Assembly (NCBI GenBank): GCA_023664535.1
Contig: JAMPFJ010000009.1
Location: 1 to 64,000, forward strand
Origin: Bacteroidales bacterium
GTDB taxonomy: Bacteria; Bacillota; Clostridia; Lachnospirales; Lachnospiraceae
Direction of reading: 5' to 3'
Length of the DNA: 64,000 nucleotides
The notes beneath the pieces are model-generated. The model saw only the letters and a list, made by a program, of their open reading frames with translations, made no database searches and was not told the origin of the DNA. Of the stretch, positions 16,393 through 25,066 are shown piece after piece. Every line of letters starts with the position of its first letter. Positions within the stretch are counted from its first letter, which is position 1. The translations under genes were made by a program, and so were the position numbers.

Positions 16393-16421
16393 ATTATACA
16401 TATATTGTCGAATTTTGTCAA
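16393..16421 (-). promoter_or_regulatory. Consensus promoter for the antisense RNA
   Basis: On the minus strand: TTGACA (16421-16416), exactly 17 bp, TATAAT (16398-16393). Both hexamers are perfect consensus. Confidence 0.8.
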
Positions 16422-16489
16422 TTTCCTGATGAGAAATTCTACATTTTCGCATTAGTCGGAAAATGTTCTTTCGTGTTATACTAACGGAT

Positions 16490-17095
16490 TTACGTTAAAT
16501 TATTTTTGTTTTCAAGATTTATTGAAAGCAGTCTCTTTTCCACATCTTCAGAATTGTCCAGATTGGACGTTGTACTAAGCCATATTTTGACTTTATCGAA
16601 GCAACCAGGGATGTCCTTGAGTTCTTCGTCGGTAAAGGTTATAAGAGAAATTTCATACCGACTGAAAAAGTCATTTCGCTTATCGTTTTCATGAATCCAT
16701 TGTTTTCTGGTATTCTTTCCGTTAAGAATATGACTGCTTGAAGGACTGAGTTCAATTCCAATAAACTTTTGTAAATAATAAATTGAGTATAAGAAAATCT
16801 AATCGATAAGAATGCCTTTTGTTTATCCCATCATAACGAAATTCAGGTATAAGTAGTGGAATTTCTTTTTTATTTGGTTGTTGCTCAAGAAATTGAAGGT
16901 AGCACTCGATAAAGCTTTTCTCGTAGCATGAGCGGGAAAGATTTTTAGCCCTTTCATAAAAAGAATTATAATTCTTTATTGGAATATGCGTCCAATGGTC
17001 AGTATCAACATTTTTAAATATCCCTGTGTTAAGCAGGTGAGAGATTGTATAATAATTATAGGCGGCTTTTGGAGTCGTAATAGTACAATTTTCGT
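16490..17095 (-). pseudogene. Decayed nuclease-like gene
   Basis: The minus strand encodes two long in-register pieces joined by a frameshift near 16780. The upstream piece contains YNYYTISHLLNTGIFKNV and IPLLIPEFRYDGINKRHSYR LDFLIL. The downstream piece contains FIGIELSPSSSHILNGKN, FSRYEISLITFTDEELKDIP and ends at 16490. The order PEFR...RLDFLIL...IGIELS resembles a PD-(D/E)XK core (Asp then Glu). It is truncated at its 5' end at about 17095, where a methyltransferase fragment begins on the other strand. This is a relic of an earlier defence or restriction gene. Confidence 0.5.
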
Positions 17096-17578
17096 AAATT
17101 TCGCTACCGGAACGTTTTTTGGGGATTAGAAAGTAAAGCGATTGAGAGGGCAGAAAAATTTTGCAATGCTGGAAAGGTAGAATTTCTGCAATGCGATGTC
17201 AGAGAACTACCGTATCAGGAGATGTTTGATATCGTGACTGCCATACAGGTCAATCATTATTTTAAGAAGAAGGAGCATATTGCAGCCATAAAAAATTATT
17301 ATGATGCTTTAGAAGAAAATGGGGTATATATTTCCTTTGAGAATTTTGCCCCGGATAGTGAGGAGGGCAAAAGATTGTATTTAGAGCGTTGGAAACAGTT
17401 TCAGATTGCACATGGAAAAACAGAGCGAGAAACAGATTTGCATATCAAGCGGTATGGAAAGGACTATTTTCCTATGTCGATTGCAGAGCTCATTGAGATT
17501 ATGAAAGACTGTAGTTTCCGCATGGAGGAGATTTTGTGGGTGTCTTATATGCAGATAGGAATATTGGTAAGGAAATAG
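17084..17578 (+). pseudogene. 5'-truncated class I SAM-dependent methyltransferase
   Basis: The frame is open from 17084 to the stop at 17576-17578 but has no start and lacks the SAM-binding motif I. It begins around the second strand (GLESKAIERAEKFC) and continues with VEFLQCDVRELPYQEMFDIVTAIQVNHYF (motifs II-IV region), then ENGVYISFENFAP and a C-terminal substrate part. It looks like a small-molecule methyltransferase cut at its left by a deletion or insertion junction near 17.1 kb. A product starting at ATG 17222 would not be active. Confidence 0.6.
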
Positions 17579-17684
17579 AGGATATGCATGGTGGTTGGTT
17601 AAAAAGATAGTTATGCAAATTAAGGTAGGAAATGCCAGATAAGGGATTTTGATTCATAAAAGGATAGATTTTTGTGAGAATATT

Positions 17685-17693
17685 TGATATAAT
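17685..17693 (+). promoter_or_regulatory. Extended -10 promoter of the four-gene operon
   Basis: TGATATAAT (TG at 17685-17686, TATAAT at 17688-17693) lies 36 bp upstream of the methyltransferase ATG. No good -35 is visible, as expected for an extended -10. Confidence 0.5.
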
Positions 17694-17728
17694 GAAATTG
17701 AAAAATTGTATTTGAAGGATGTTAGAAT

Positions 17729-18997
17729 ATGTATATACATACAGATTATATGGAAAAATACGGAAGAATAATGCAATTCAATAAAAATAAACAGGAGCCT
17801 ATACATAGATGGTATTCATTTGTTGAAGGATACTCAAAAGAGTTTATTCAATCAATTATATCAGAAATGGGTAGGTCTGATTTGGTATGTCTTGAACCAT
17901 TTTCTGGCAGTGGAACGACAGCCTTAGAATTACAGAATAATAATATACCTTGTTACTCCTTTGAGGTAAATCCGTTAATGTATTTAATTGCTAAAGCCAA
18001 GTTGGAGAATTCGTATGATTTGCATAAATTTGATTATTGGTACAGAAATATTAAAAAAAGAAGAGGGAATATAGAGGTGACATTAAACACGGAATATACA
18101 ACTCTTTATGAGGATAAAGATATGGAAAAGTGGAATTATAATACAGAGGTCGGAATTGCAGTTGAGAAATTGAGAACATTGATTGATGGAATTAAAGAGG
18201 ATATTTATAGAGATATTTTTAAGGTGGCTTTAGCAGCAATATTATTAGATGTAAGTAATTTATATAGAAATGGAAAGTGCTTATCATATAAAAAGGATTG
18301 GAAGAATAAAAAAAATTCTGAATTAGATGTTTTTAAAAAATTTGATGATAAAATTATGGAAATAAGAGATGATATTGCAAAATCAATGAGACAAAGTGTT
18401 CAGAATAATAAATTATTATTATTTAATGAGGATTGTAGACAAGGAATAGAGAAAAAAGTAAAAGATGGTACCATTGATTTGGTTATTACTTCTCCACCGT
18501 ATTTAAATTCGCGTGATTATACGGATACATATATGTTAGAATTAAAAACTTTGGGTTTTACAAAAACTAAAGAGGAAATCAGACAACTAAGAGAAAGAAC
18601 ATTTAGATCACATGTTCAAATAAAGTGGAATGATAGTTCTTCAATTAATAATAGATTACTAAAGGACACATTGAAAGAACTAGAACAGGCGTCCTCTAAT
18701 ATTGAAAAATGGAATGATTCAATAATAGATATGGTGCGGTTGTATTTTGTTGACATGCAGAATGTTTTTCGAGTTTTATTTAAAAAATTAAAATCCAAAG
18801 GAAGAGTTTATTTTAATGTTTCAAATTCTGCATATTTTAATGTCCTTATTAACACGCTAGAGATATGTGCATCAATTGCGGAACAAGAGGGGTTTAAAGT
18901 GATAGAAGTAAGGGATGCAAGAAAATTAAAGACTAGCCCTCAGCAAAAAGAAAAAATTGATAAATTATTAGAGGGAGTTATTGTATTGGAGAGATAA
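17729..18997 (+). CDS. DNA methyltransferase (amino type) of a four-gene defence-like operon
   Basis: The 422-residue enzyme has the SAM-binding motif EPFSGSGTT (residues 56-64), followed by SFEVNP for the next strand. The catalytic motif TSPPYLNSRDYT lies at about 254-265. The SPPY form is typical of N4-cytosine or N6-adenine methylation. The 190 residues between the two motifs could hold the target recognition part. The DNA is strongly AT-rich with foreign codon use. The gene ends one base before the next start, and an AAGGA site precedes ATG 17729. Inference: it marks host DNA against the nuclease encoded at the end of the operon. Confidence 0.85.
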   Translation: MYIHTDYMEKYGRIMQFNKNKQEPIHRWYSFVEGYSKEFIQSIISEMGRSDLVCLEPFSGSGTTALELQNNNIPCYSFEVNPLMYLIAKAKLENSYDLHKFDYWYRNIKKRRGNIEVTLNTEYTTLYEDKDMEKWNYNTEVGIAVEKLRTLIDGIKEDIYRDIFKVALAAILLDVSNLYRNGKCLSYKKDWKNKKNSELDVFKKFDDKIMEIRDDIAKSMRQSVQNNKLLLFNEDCRQGIEKKVKDGTIDLVITSPPYLNSRDYTDTYMLELKTLGFTKTKEEIRQLRERTFRSHVQIKWNDSSSINNRLLKDTLKELEQASSNIEKWNDSIIDMVRLYFVDMQNVFRVLFKKLKSKGRVYFNVSNSAYFNVLINTLEICASIAEQEGFKVIEVRDARKLKTSPQQKEKIDKLLEGVIVLER

Positions 18998-18998
18998 G

Positions 18999-20900
18999 AT
19001 GATGAAAAATAAGTATTTTTTGCCTAAAATTACAGAATTGCATATAGATGATTATGATTTATATAAATGTCCGTTTGACATTAATTTTTCAGAGAAGCTT
19101 AATTTGATATTCGGTACGAATGGATTAGGCAAAACCACTTTTCTAAATATCTTGCAATACTCCATTATAGGTCCATATACCGGAAAGATTACATTTCGTA
19201 ATTGGAAGGATCAGCAAAAACTGAGGAGACCTATGTTAGACAAGAAATATTTTAGAAGTCGTATGAATAATGTCAAGGAAAGTGCGATGGTTAAGGTTAC
19301 TTTTTTTCTTGGCAAGGATCAGTATGAAGTATGGCACAATTTGTATGAATTTAAGATAGATAAATTAGTGATTAATGGAAAAGAAATATTAGGAGAAATA
19401 TATAACTATGAAAATTATGAAAAAAAATATTTTGGAAAAAACGATGAAGATTTATCGTGTTATTTAATCAATAGATATCATAGTAATATTGTCGAATCTT
19501 CTGCATTCCCTGATATTAACTCTTTTATTTTAATGATTACTGAAGTTATGTTTTTTTCTGAAGTAAGAGATTTTGTGTTTTGGGATCAAAATATGTGCAA
19601 ATCTATATTAAGTAAGTTCCTGCCTCAAAATAAATATTTTGAATATGATGAAGTACAAAAATTAGTTAAAAAATTTGATAGTCAGGCAAGATTAACGTCG
19701 TATAAAATGTCAATGATAAAAGATTTCTTGGGAGAAGATTTTCTTGAAGAGGCCGGAGAAGAAACAAAGTATACATTAAAGGATTTGCAAAAAATTAATG
19801 AGGAAATTGAAAGCGTACAATTGAGAATTGAAAGATGCGAAAAGGAACTTGGTCAGAACGATAGGGAAAAAACACAAAATCGTGTTGGATATGAGCAAAT
19901 TAGTAAAAAACTTTTGGAAATAGAAAAGCAGTGGTATGAAAATATTTTTCCTGATACGTACCAAGATATGTATAATAGATATGTCCCATTTATTTTGTCT
20001 GGGAAATGCCCATTTTGTGGTGAAGAACATCTAGATGTAAAATTGCATATCGAAGATTGTTTTTATTGCAAAAAACCAATACGTATTAGGAAGAAAGTTG
20101 ATTTGAGTGATTTAGAAATTAAACGAAGAAATTTGGAAAACGAAAGGAAGAGATTACAAAATAATCTTGAGTTATTAAAGAAAGAAGCTTCTAAAGTGAG
20201 AAGTAATTTAAGAGAGGAAGAAAAAGAATTACAGAAATTGATTGACGTCCAACAAAAGATTAAGAAAGAATTAGATGTTGTCGAGAATGATAATGTTGCT
20301 AAGTATAGAAAATTAGAATTATTAAAGAAACAGTATATAGCTGATTTGGAGGATGCTAAGAAAAAAGAAAGAGAGTTGGCATTAGAGATTGATGAAATTA
20401 TCAATGAGGTGTTTGCAGAATATAAAAAGGCATTTAAGAAGTATGCTTATTCTTTTTTGGGGAATGATAAAACTATAGATTTTGAACTTGTTGGCAAGGC
20501 TGAAGATTCTTTTTTTAGATTTTATCTTAATGGAACGGAAAGGGAGACGGAAACTGCTCTTTCTGAGTCTCAGAGAATTTTTGTTGATATGGCATATAGA
20601 TTGGCTACATTAGAATTTTTTCATAAAGATTCATATTTTATAAGTGAGACACCAGATAGTACCTTGGACTATTTGTTTGAAGAGAATGCTGTAAATACAT
20701 TTAGCTATTTTATTGATTCTGGAAACACTGTTTTTATGTCAGCAAATGCTAGAAACAGTCGATTAATTAATGAACTTGCTAAAAAGTATAAGGGAGATTT
20801 TGAATTGATTAATTTGTTAGAAAAATCAAATTTGGCGAGTGAAAGATTTAAGGAAGTACGACAGCTGGAATTATATGGTTTTTTGGAGGTGGAAAAATGA
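18999..20900 (+). CDS. SMC/RAD50-like ABC ATPase with zinc ribbon
   Basis: The 633-residue protein has Walker A GTNGLGKTT (39-47) and a long coiled coil (about 255-330 and 370-470). In the middle lies a zinc ribbon CPFCGE...CFYCKK (about 337-365). An ABC signature-like LSESQ lies at about residue 521 and the Walker B region YFISETPDSTLD at about 545. The canonical Walker B Asp-Glu reads Ser-Glu. This arrangement (SMC-like heads, hook or ribbon) is that of the ATPase of ABC-three-component/Lamassu-type systems. GGAGAG supports ATG 18999 or 19002. It overlaps the next gene by ATGA, so the three downstream proteins are made together. Confidence 0.85.
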   Translation: MMKNKYFLPKITELHIDDYDLYKCPFDINFSEKLNLIFGTNGLGKTTFLNILQYSIIGPYTGKITFRNWKDQQKLRRPMLDKKYFRSRMNNVKESAMVKVTFFLGKDQYEVWHNLYEFKIDKLVINGKEILGEIYNYENYEKKYFGKNDEDLSCYLINRYHSNIVESSAFPDINSFILMITEVMFFSEVRDFVFWDQNMCKSILSKFLPQNKYFEYDEVQKLVKKFDSQARLTSYKMSMIKDFLGEDFLEEAGEETKYTLKDLQKINEEIESVQLRIERCEKELGQNDREKTQNRVGYEQISKKLLEIEKQWYENIFPDTYQDMYNRYVPFILSGKCPFCGEEHLDVKLHIEDCFYCKKPIRIRKKVDLSDLEIKRRNLENERKRLQNNLELLKKEASKVRSNLREEEKELQKLIDVQQKIKKELDVVENDNVAKYRKLELLKKQYIADLEDAKKKERELALEIDEIINEVFAEYKKAFKKYAYSFLGNDKTIDFELVGKAEDSFFRFYLNGTERETETALSESQRIFVDMAYRLATLEFFHKDSYFISETPDSTLDYLFEENAVNTFSYFIDSGNTVFMSANARNSRLINELAKKYKGDFELINLLEKSNLASERFKEVRQLELYGFLEVEK

Positions 20901-21487
20901 AAAATAAACTAGAATATTTTATATGTTTATTTTTATATGCATTAAAAGGTAATACTGTATCAAAAAACACATTGTTCAGATATGTTTATATATTTGATGT
21001 AGTAAATGAATATTTTGGAAATTTTGATAGGATAAATGAAGAAATAATTATTGATAAGGATATGGGGGTGGGAAATATTATTGAGTTGACAAATGCCCTT
21101 AACGAGATAGCTAGAAGAAATTATATTACAATAAAGGGTGCTTTTATTTATATGGAAGCAGATTTGATTACTTATATAGACAGTATTAAAAATAGGGATA
21201 AAGTAAAAGAAGATTTGAATAAAATAATGTATTTTGTAGGCATTGTTTTGTCATATTCGGAAGATGTTATTTTATCAGCTTTTTTTAATGAACCCAATGT
21301 TGAAAATACAATAAGTAGAGGGAAAAATAAAATAGAATTATCAAATAATAAGTTGAAAAATTTATTAGAAGAATTTGAACAACAGGCGAATGATGCAAGA
21401 GAAAATAAGCTTGATAAATATGATGTTTTTTCTAGTTGGTTAGATTTTGTATTTGAGGAATATTTACAGGAGAAGAGCAATGAATAA
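20897..21487 (+). CDS. Small middle component of the ABC/nuclease operon
   Basis: This 196-residue acidic, helical protein (MKNKLEYFICLFLYALKGNTVSKNTLFRYVY...) has no catalytic motif. It overlaps the ATPase gene by four bases and the nuclease gene by eight. Its size, position and hydrophobic N-terminal helix match the middle component of ABC-three-component systems, which bridges ATPase and effector. That role is inferred from context only, because the sequence itself is not one I recognise. Confidence 0.6.
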   Translation: MKNKLEYFICLFLYALKGNTVSKNTLFRYVYIFDVVNEYFGNFDRINEEIIIDKDMGVGNIIELTNALNEIARRNYITIKGAFIYMEADLITYIDSIKNRDKVKEDLNKIMYFVGIVLSYSEDVILSAFFNEPNVENTISRGKNKIELSNNKLKNLLEEFEQQANDARENKLDKYDVFSSWLDFVFEEYLQEKSNE

Positions 21488-22466
21488 AGAAGCATTTCTA
21501 GCAAAAGCAAATGAGAGTAGTTCATTTATAAGTGAGAGTAAAGTATTATCACAATTAGCAATATTAGATAAAGCGGTAATGATTAGTATGGACAGGCTAG
21601 ATTTTTTTAGTACTCATTATATGAAGCTAAAAGATGAAATAGAATTATTAAAAAAATCAAGATTTTATCATGTGAAATTACAAGCGAATGGTCAATGCTT
21701 AATTGAGGATTGTGGTGATAGAAATATAAATGAAGCAGGAATTATCAATATGGTACAAAAAAAGTTTCAAGATTATAAGGGTTATTGTTTTATTGTAAAT
21801 GCTGGTATGCAATATTTATATGCTGGTGGAAAGATGGAAGAGAGCATTCAAAGCTGTTTACAGAAAACTAAATCTATGCAAAAACAGTTGGAAGTTTTAA
21901 AGCCAGTATCTAGAATTAAAGAAGTTTTTGCACATTTTAAAGTAGAATGTGATTATACATATGATTACTACAAACTATGTTTTGACAAATCGAGTAAGAA
22001 GATTAAAAGGGAAATTTTGGAGCAAGATTTACGGAATTATTTAATGAAGTATTTGAAGAAAAATATGCAGGGAGATGTTATGGTTGAATTCTGTACGGAC
22101 TACGTAAATGATGAGGAGTCGGTTGATATATATGTAAATGATGGAAATCAAAGGGCGATAATAGAGGTTAAATTTTCTTTGGCGAAAAAATATTACGAAG
22201 GTGTAACGAATTATGGGATTGCAGATAGGGTTGCTAAGGGGGTAGAACAACTTAATAAGTATGCAATACATTTAGCTAAGGATGCCAGATTAGTTGATTA
22301 TGGTTATGTATATATGTTTTACATAAGTGATTTGAAGAAGGAAACCATTTTAGATAGGATTGAGAAAAAACTTGAAACGGTAATGAAAAATGTTTCTAAT
22401 GACTTAGTTTCTATCTATTCTGGATACGTGTTGAATGATATGAAGTCATGGGGGACGGAAGCATGA
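21480..22466 (+). CDS. PD-(D/E)XK nuclease effector of the ABC operon
   Basis: The 328-residue protein starts at ATG 21480 (ACAGGAGAAG ahead), inside the end of the previous gene. The N-terminal 150 residues are helical and of unknown family. The C-terminal part shows a PD-(D/E)XK nuclease core: EQDLRNYLMKYL (helix with Glu, about 188), ESVDIYV (Asp, about 215) and AIIEVKFS (E-x-K, about 226-228), followed by a long helix. It is most likely the DNA-cleaving effector restrained by the ATPase complex and by methylation. It is the last gene of the operon; no clear terminator follows. Confidence 0.7.
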   Translation: MNKEAFLAKANESSSFISESKVLSQLAILDKAVMISMDRLDFFSTHYMKLKDEIELLKKSRFYHVKLQANGQCLIEDCGDRNINEAGIINMVQKKFQDYKGYCFIVNAGMQYLYAGGKMEESIQSCLQKTKSMQKQLEVLKPVSRIKEVFAHFKVECDYTYDYYKLCFDKSSKKIKREILEQDLRNYLMKYLKKNMQGDVMVEFCTDYVNDEESVDIYVNDGNQRAIIEVKFSLAKKYYEGVTNYGIADRVAKGVEQLNKYAIHLAKDARLVDYGYVYMFYISDLKKETILDRIEKKLETVMKNVSNDLVSIYSGYVLNDMKSWGTEA

Positions 22467-22569
22467 TTGGCTCTAAAATGGCTCTAATAATTTTTACAGA
22501 GTCAAAGAACAGATGTAAAAATATGATTTTGAAGTGAAAATAAGTACACAAATGTGTTAGAAAACACAG

Positions 22570-22695
22570 GGATTACATTATCCGAGCAAGAGTTCAAGTT
22601 ATCTCCTAAATATAGAGTTTGGAGGTTCTCGGGAATCTTATATCGTTCACGTGCAAATGCTTGTTCGTAATAATTTTTAAAAAGTTGGCATAATC
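22570..22695 (-). other. Possible coding fragment in the 22.5-22.8 kb gap
   Basis: The minus strand reads LFKNYYEQAFARERYKIPEN LQTLYLG and on without a stop. It looks like a piece of a protein but has no start, and I do not recognise it. The gap otherwise holds only the 104-bp repeat. Confidence 0.2.
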
Positions 22696-22708
22696 AATTA
22701 TATCAATC

Positions 22709-22812
22709 CTAAACATGAAAAATAAGAAATAGCCGTCCTGCTCTCTGGTAAAGTTTAGGACAGCTATTTCTTAGCCTAATAAATTTGCCGGGACAGGTGA
22801 GGTACATTCACC
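22709..22812. repeat. 104-bp direct repeat, right copy
   Basis: Second copy of the toxin tail (102/104 identical to 16267-16370). It lacks both the toxin start and the antisense promoter. It is joined directly to the 3' end of the DUF262-HNH gene, for which its hairpin (about 22721-22773) may serve as terminator. Confidence 0.95.
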
Positions 22813-22828
22813 CGTATCAGAAGCTGTT

Positions 22829-23917
22829 CTATTTTGCTGATTTTCGCCTGTTACAATTCTTGCATAACATCTGTAAATTATCAGATGTTGTATGACCACC
22901 TTCGGACCAAGGTGTGATGTGATCTCCCTCCATTTCCTTCAGTTCATAGTGTTGCCGGCATTTAGGACAGATACCGCATTGCTTTTCATACTGTGTCCGC
23001 ATCTGAGATGCTGTAAATGCCCGGATAGAAAGGTGCTTTTCTTCTCCGTCAATGAGATATTCATAAATTCCTGACTTTTTTGTTACATCATCATCCATCA
23101 TAAGTTGCGTTACCTCTTCTTCGAGTTCCATAGGGGTAAAGCTCTTGTCTTTAAATTGGTTATAATATAATCCCCATTGTATGCCTTTCATTTCTTTTCT
23201 GTACTTGGGAAATATTGCCTGCACCCAATCAATAACTGACTTATAGTATAGCCATTCTTCGTGCGCATCAGCATCGTGTTGGTGTTGTGCCATATATTCT
23301 TCAAGTGCTATTCCGTCACGGTTTGAAAGCCAAGATAAGACAGTCTGCAAGTAATCTTGCCTGATAGGTGTGCCACTCATATAATTGTTTGCAATCGTGT
23401 AGGCGGGACATAGGATTTTACTAAAACGTTTCTTTGCGTCTGCAAGCCAGGTTCCGGTATAGATTGCATTGCGAAGTTCCTGTTCTGTAAGCTGCTCACC
23501 TGCTATGTTGATTATTTTAAACCAATCCAGTTTCTCCTTGTCATTTCCCTCGCATATATAAATCATAAGCTTATAATCACGCATTTGCTGTTTTTCACTT
23601 TCCGTAAGATTATGAAAATATTGGTAATTGACGGAAAAATCTCCGTTGAGATATTGACATATACTGATCGTCCTTTGCTGTCCGTCCATCAACTCATATC
23701 CGTCATCGGTCTTTACCCAATACATTACATTTAACGGAAATCCTTTGCGGACTGTATTAATTACTTCATCACGCTGTTTATCCTTATAGACAAATTCACG
23801 TTGAAAAGCGGGGCGTATGTTCAATTTGCCGTGATATCCTATAACACCTTCATCATCATTGTCAATATATCCTGCAAATACTTCACTGATAGAAATTTCG
23901 TGCATTTTTATTTCCAT
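22829..23917 (-). CDS. DUF262 (GmrS-like) nuclease with C-terminal HNH domain
   Basis: The 362-residue protein begins with a DUF262/ParB-like domain: LNIRPAFQREFVY (about 31-43) and the nucleotide-binding motif DGQQRT (77-82). A helical middle part follows, and an HNH endonuclease closes the protein (CPKCRQHYELKEMEGDHITPWSEGGHTT, ending CKNCNRRK). DUF262 proteins such as GmrS, SspE and BrxU restrict modified or unmodified DNA using NTP hydrolysis. It starts at the stop of the methyltransferase gene (TAATG, with GGAGGAGAAAG ahead), so the two form a restriction-modification-like pair. An internal ATG at 23905 is a second possible start. Confidence 0.88.
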   Translation of the reverse strand: MEIKMHEISISEVFAGYIDNDDEGVIGYHGKLNIRPAFQREFVYKDKQRDEVINTVRKGFPLNVMYWVKTDDGYELMDGQQRTISICQYLNGDFSVNYQYFHNLTESEKQQMRDYKLMIYICEGNDKEKLDWFKIINIAGEQLTEQELRNAIYTGTWLADAKKRFSKILCPAYTIANNYMSGTPIRQDYLQTVLSWLSNRDGIALEEYMAQHQHDADAHEEWLYYKSVIDWVQAIFPKYRKEMKGIQWGLYYNQFKDKSFTPMELEEEVTQLMMDDDVTKKSGIYEYLIDGEEKHLSIRAFTASQMRTQYEKQCGICPKCRQHYELKEMEGDHITPWSEGGHTTSDNLQMLCKNCNRRKSAK

Positions 23918-24861
23918 TACTTTCTCCTCCTGATTACCAATCTCGCATACTGCGTCTTTTCTTTTCCGTTTATCATCAATTTGAACCGCCCGCCGTCAGA
24001 AGTAAAATCTTTGTCAATACCCAGGATGTCAAATTGCTCCGGGTTATGTTTCACCAAAAAAGTAATTGGAACTCCCATTAGACCATAATAGTCCTCTGGA
24101 ATTTTTTCCGTTCGTGATACTTCTATTGCTTCATAATTTGTATACTGGGGGTATTCTGCTTCCGTATATTGCTTATACAAAGTCATATCTTCGTGCCTTT
24201 CGGGATAGTCCATATTAGTATACCAGCATATATTTCCCATACGCCGCCATTTTATGCCGCTTCCATCAATTTTGAAGTCTGTGTTCTTCTCCTCGTACCA
24301 ATCAGGGACCCTGAACCAGAAATGTCCGCTGTTTCTGCCAAGCCATATTCTATTGTTCATAATCAGCGGTGTTATTTCCTTGTATGTTATATTATTGATA
24401 TTACCGATTACAATAAAACTCTTTTGATATTCGACAAGCTGGGAAATGTACTCCCGGAATAAACTGAACGGCGGATTGGTCACAACAATATCTGATTCCT
24501 TTAACAGTTCTATACATTCGAGACTTCGGAAATCCCCATTCTGTGAAAGTTCTGTCTTAATCACATCATCTTCATTTACATTCCTATTTCCGGCAGCATC
24601 TTTTATCAGTTCCAGCTTATAGGTAGGTTTTTGGGCGTCATAATGTGTGGCAATCAGTTTTTTTAGTCCAAGAAATTCAAAATTGATAGCAAAGTATTTC
24701 CAGAAGTTAGACCATGCTGGGTCATCGCAATTACAAAAGACAATTTTGTCCTTGAAATGGTTTCTGTAATATTTTAATTCATTTTCTATCATAGAAATCT
24801 GTGTATAAAACTCGTCCTGTTTATTCCGTGCGGAATCAGTTAAATTACGGTTTCCTGCCAT
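23917..24861 (-). CDS. EcoRI-family adenine-specific DNA methyltransferase
   Basis: The 314-residue enzyme shows the features of the M.EcoRI family. FCNCDDPAWSNFWKYF (about 42-57) begins the SAM-binding region, LGLKKLIATHYD follows, and the catalytic motif VVTNPPFSLFREY lies at about 126-138. It methylates adenine in a defined DNA sequence; the target here is unknown. It is coupled to a DUF262-HNH nuclease rather than to an EcoRI-type endonuclease. Its upstream region is a 140-bp segment bounded by inverted repeats beside a recombinase, so its transcription may be phase variable. Confidence 0.9.
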   Translation of the reverse strand: MAGNRNLTDSARNKQDEFYTQISMIENELKYYRNHFKDKIVFCNCDDPAWSNFWKYFAINFEFLGLKKLIATHYDAQKPTYKLELIKDAAGNRNVNEDDVIKTELSQNGDFRSLECIELLKESDIVVTNPPFSLFREYISQLVEYQKSFIVIGNINNITYKEITPLIMNNRIWLGRNSGHFWFRVPDWYEEKNTDFKIDGSGIKWRRMGNICWYTNMDYPERHEDMTLYKQYTEAEYPQYTNYEAIEVSRTEKIPEDYYGLMGVPITFLVKHNPEQFDILGIDKDFTSDGGRFKLMINGKEKTQYARLVIRRRK

Positions 24862-24904
24862 GCTTGCGCTCCTCTCTGAATTTACGCTTTTTCAATTATC
24901 GAAA

Positions 24905-25044
24905 AAAGCATACTTTTTCAGTCAAGGTCTTCAATTTCAGCATTTTTGTAATTTTATACAATAAATGGATGAATTTAAGCAGGATTTGTGGTACACTATT
25001 GTAAATATTATATAAAGATTAATCAAACTGAAAAAGTATGCTTT
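24905..25044. other. Candidate invertible promoter segment
   Basis: AAAGCATACTTTTTCAGT (24905-24922) and ACTGAAAAAGTATGCTTT (25027-25044) are perfect 18-bp inverted repeats 104 bp apart. They lie between the methyltransferase start (24861) and the end of a serine recombinase gene (25067), the usual layout of a phase-variation switch. Confidence 0.7.
24986..25014 (+). promoter_or_regulatory. Promoter-like sequence inside the invertible segment
   Basis: TTGTGG (24986-24991), 17-bp spacer, TATATA (25009-25014) on the plus strand. In the orientation shown it points away from the methyltransferase; inversion would point it at the gene. Confidence 0.4.
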
Positions 25045-25066
25045 ATCAGTTTGGGAATCATTCTTT

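Noticed and set aside
16506-16694. A rightward 62-codon ORF
   Set aside because: It lies opposite a better, motif-bearing (though frameshifted) minus-strand reading and has no RBS.
22560-22708. A second complete type I toxin gene before the right 104-bp repeat
   Set aside because: The sequence upstream of the repeat has no MSTYE-type start and no membrane span; only the tail is duplicated.
24862-25066. Simple terminator for the recombinase gene instead of an invertible segment
   Set aside because: The 18-bp repeats are 104 bp apart, too far for a normal terminator, and no T run follows on the required side in proper distance; the recombinase next to it favours inversion.
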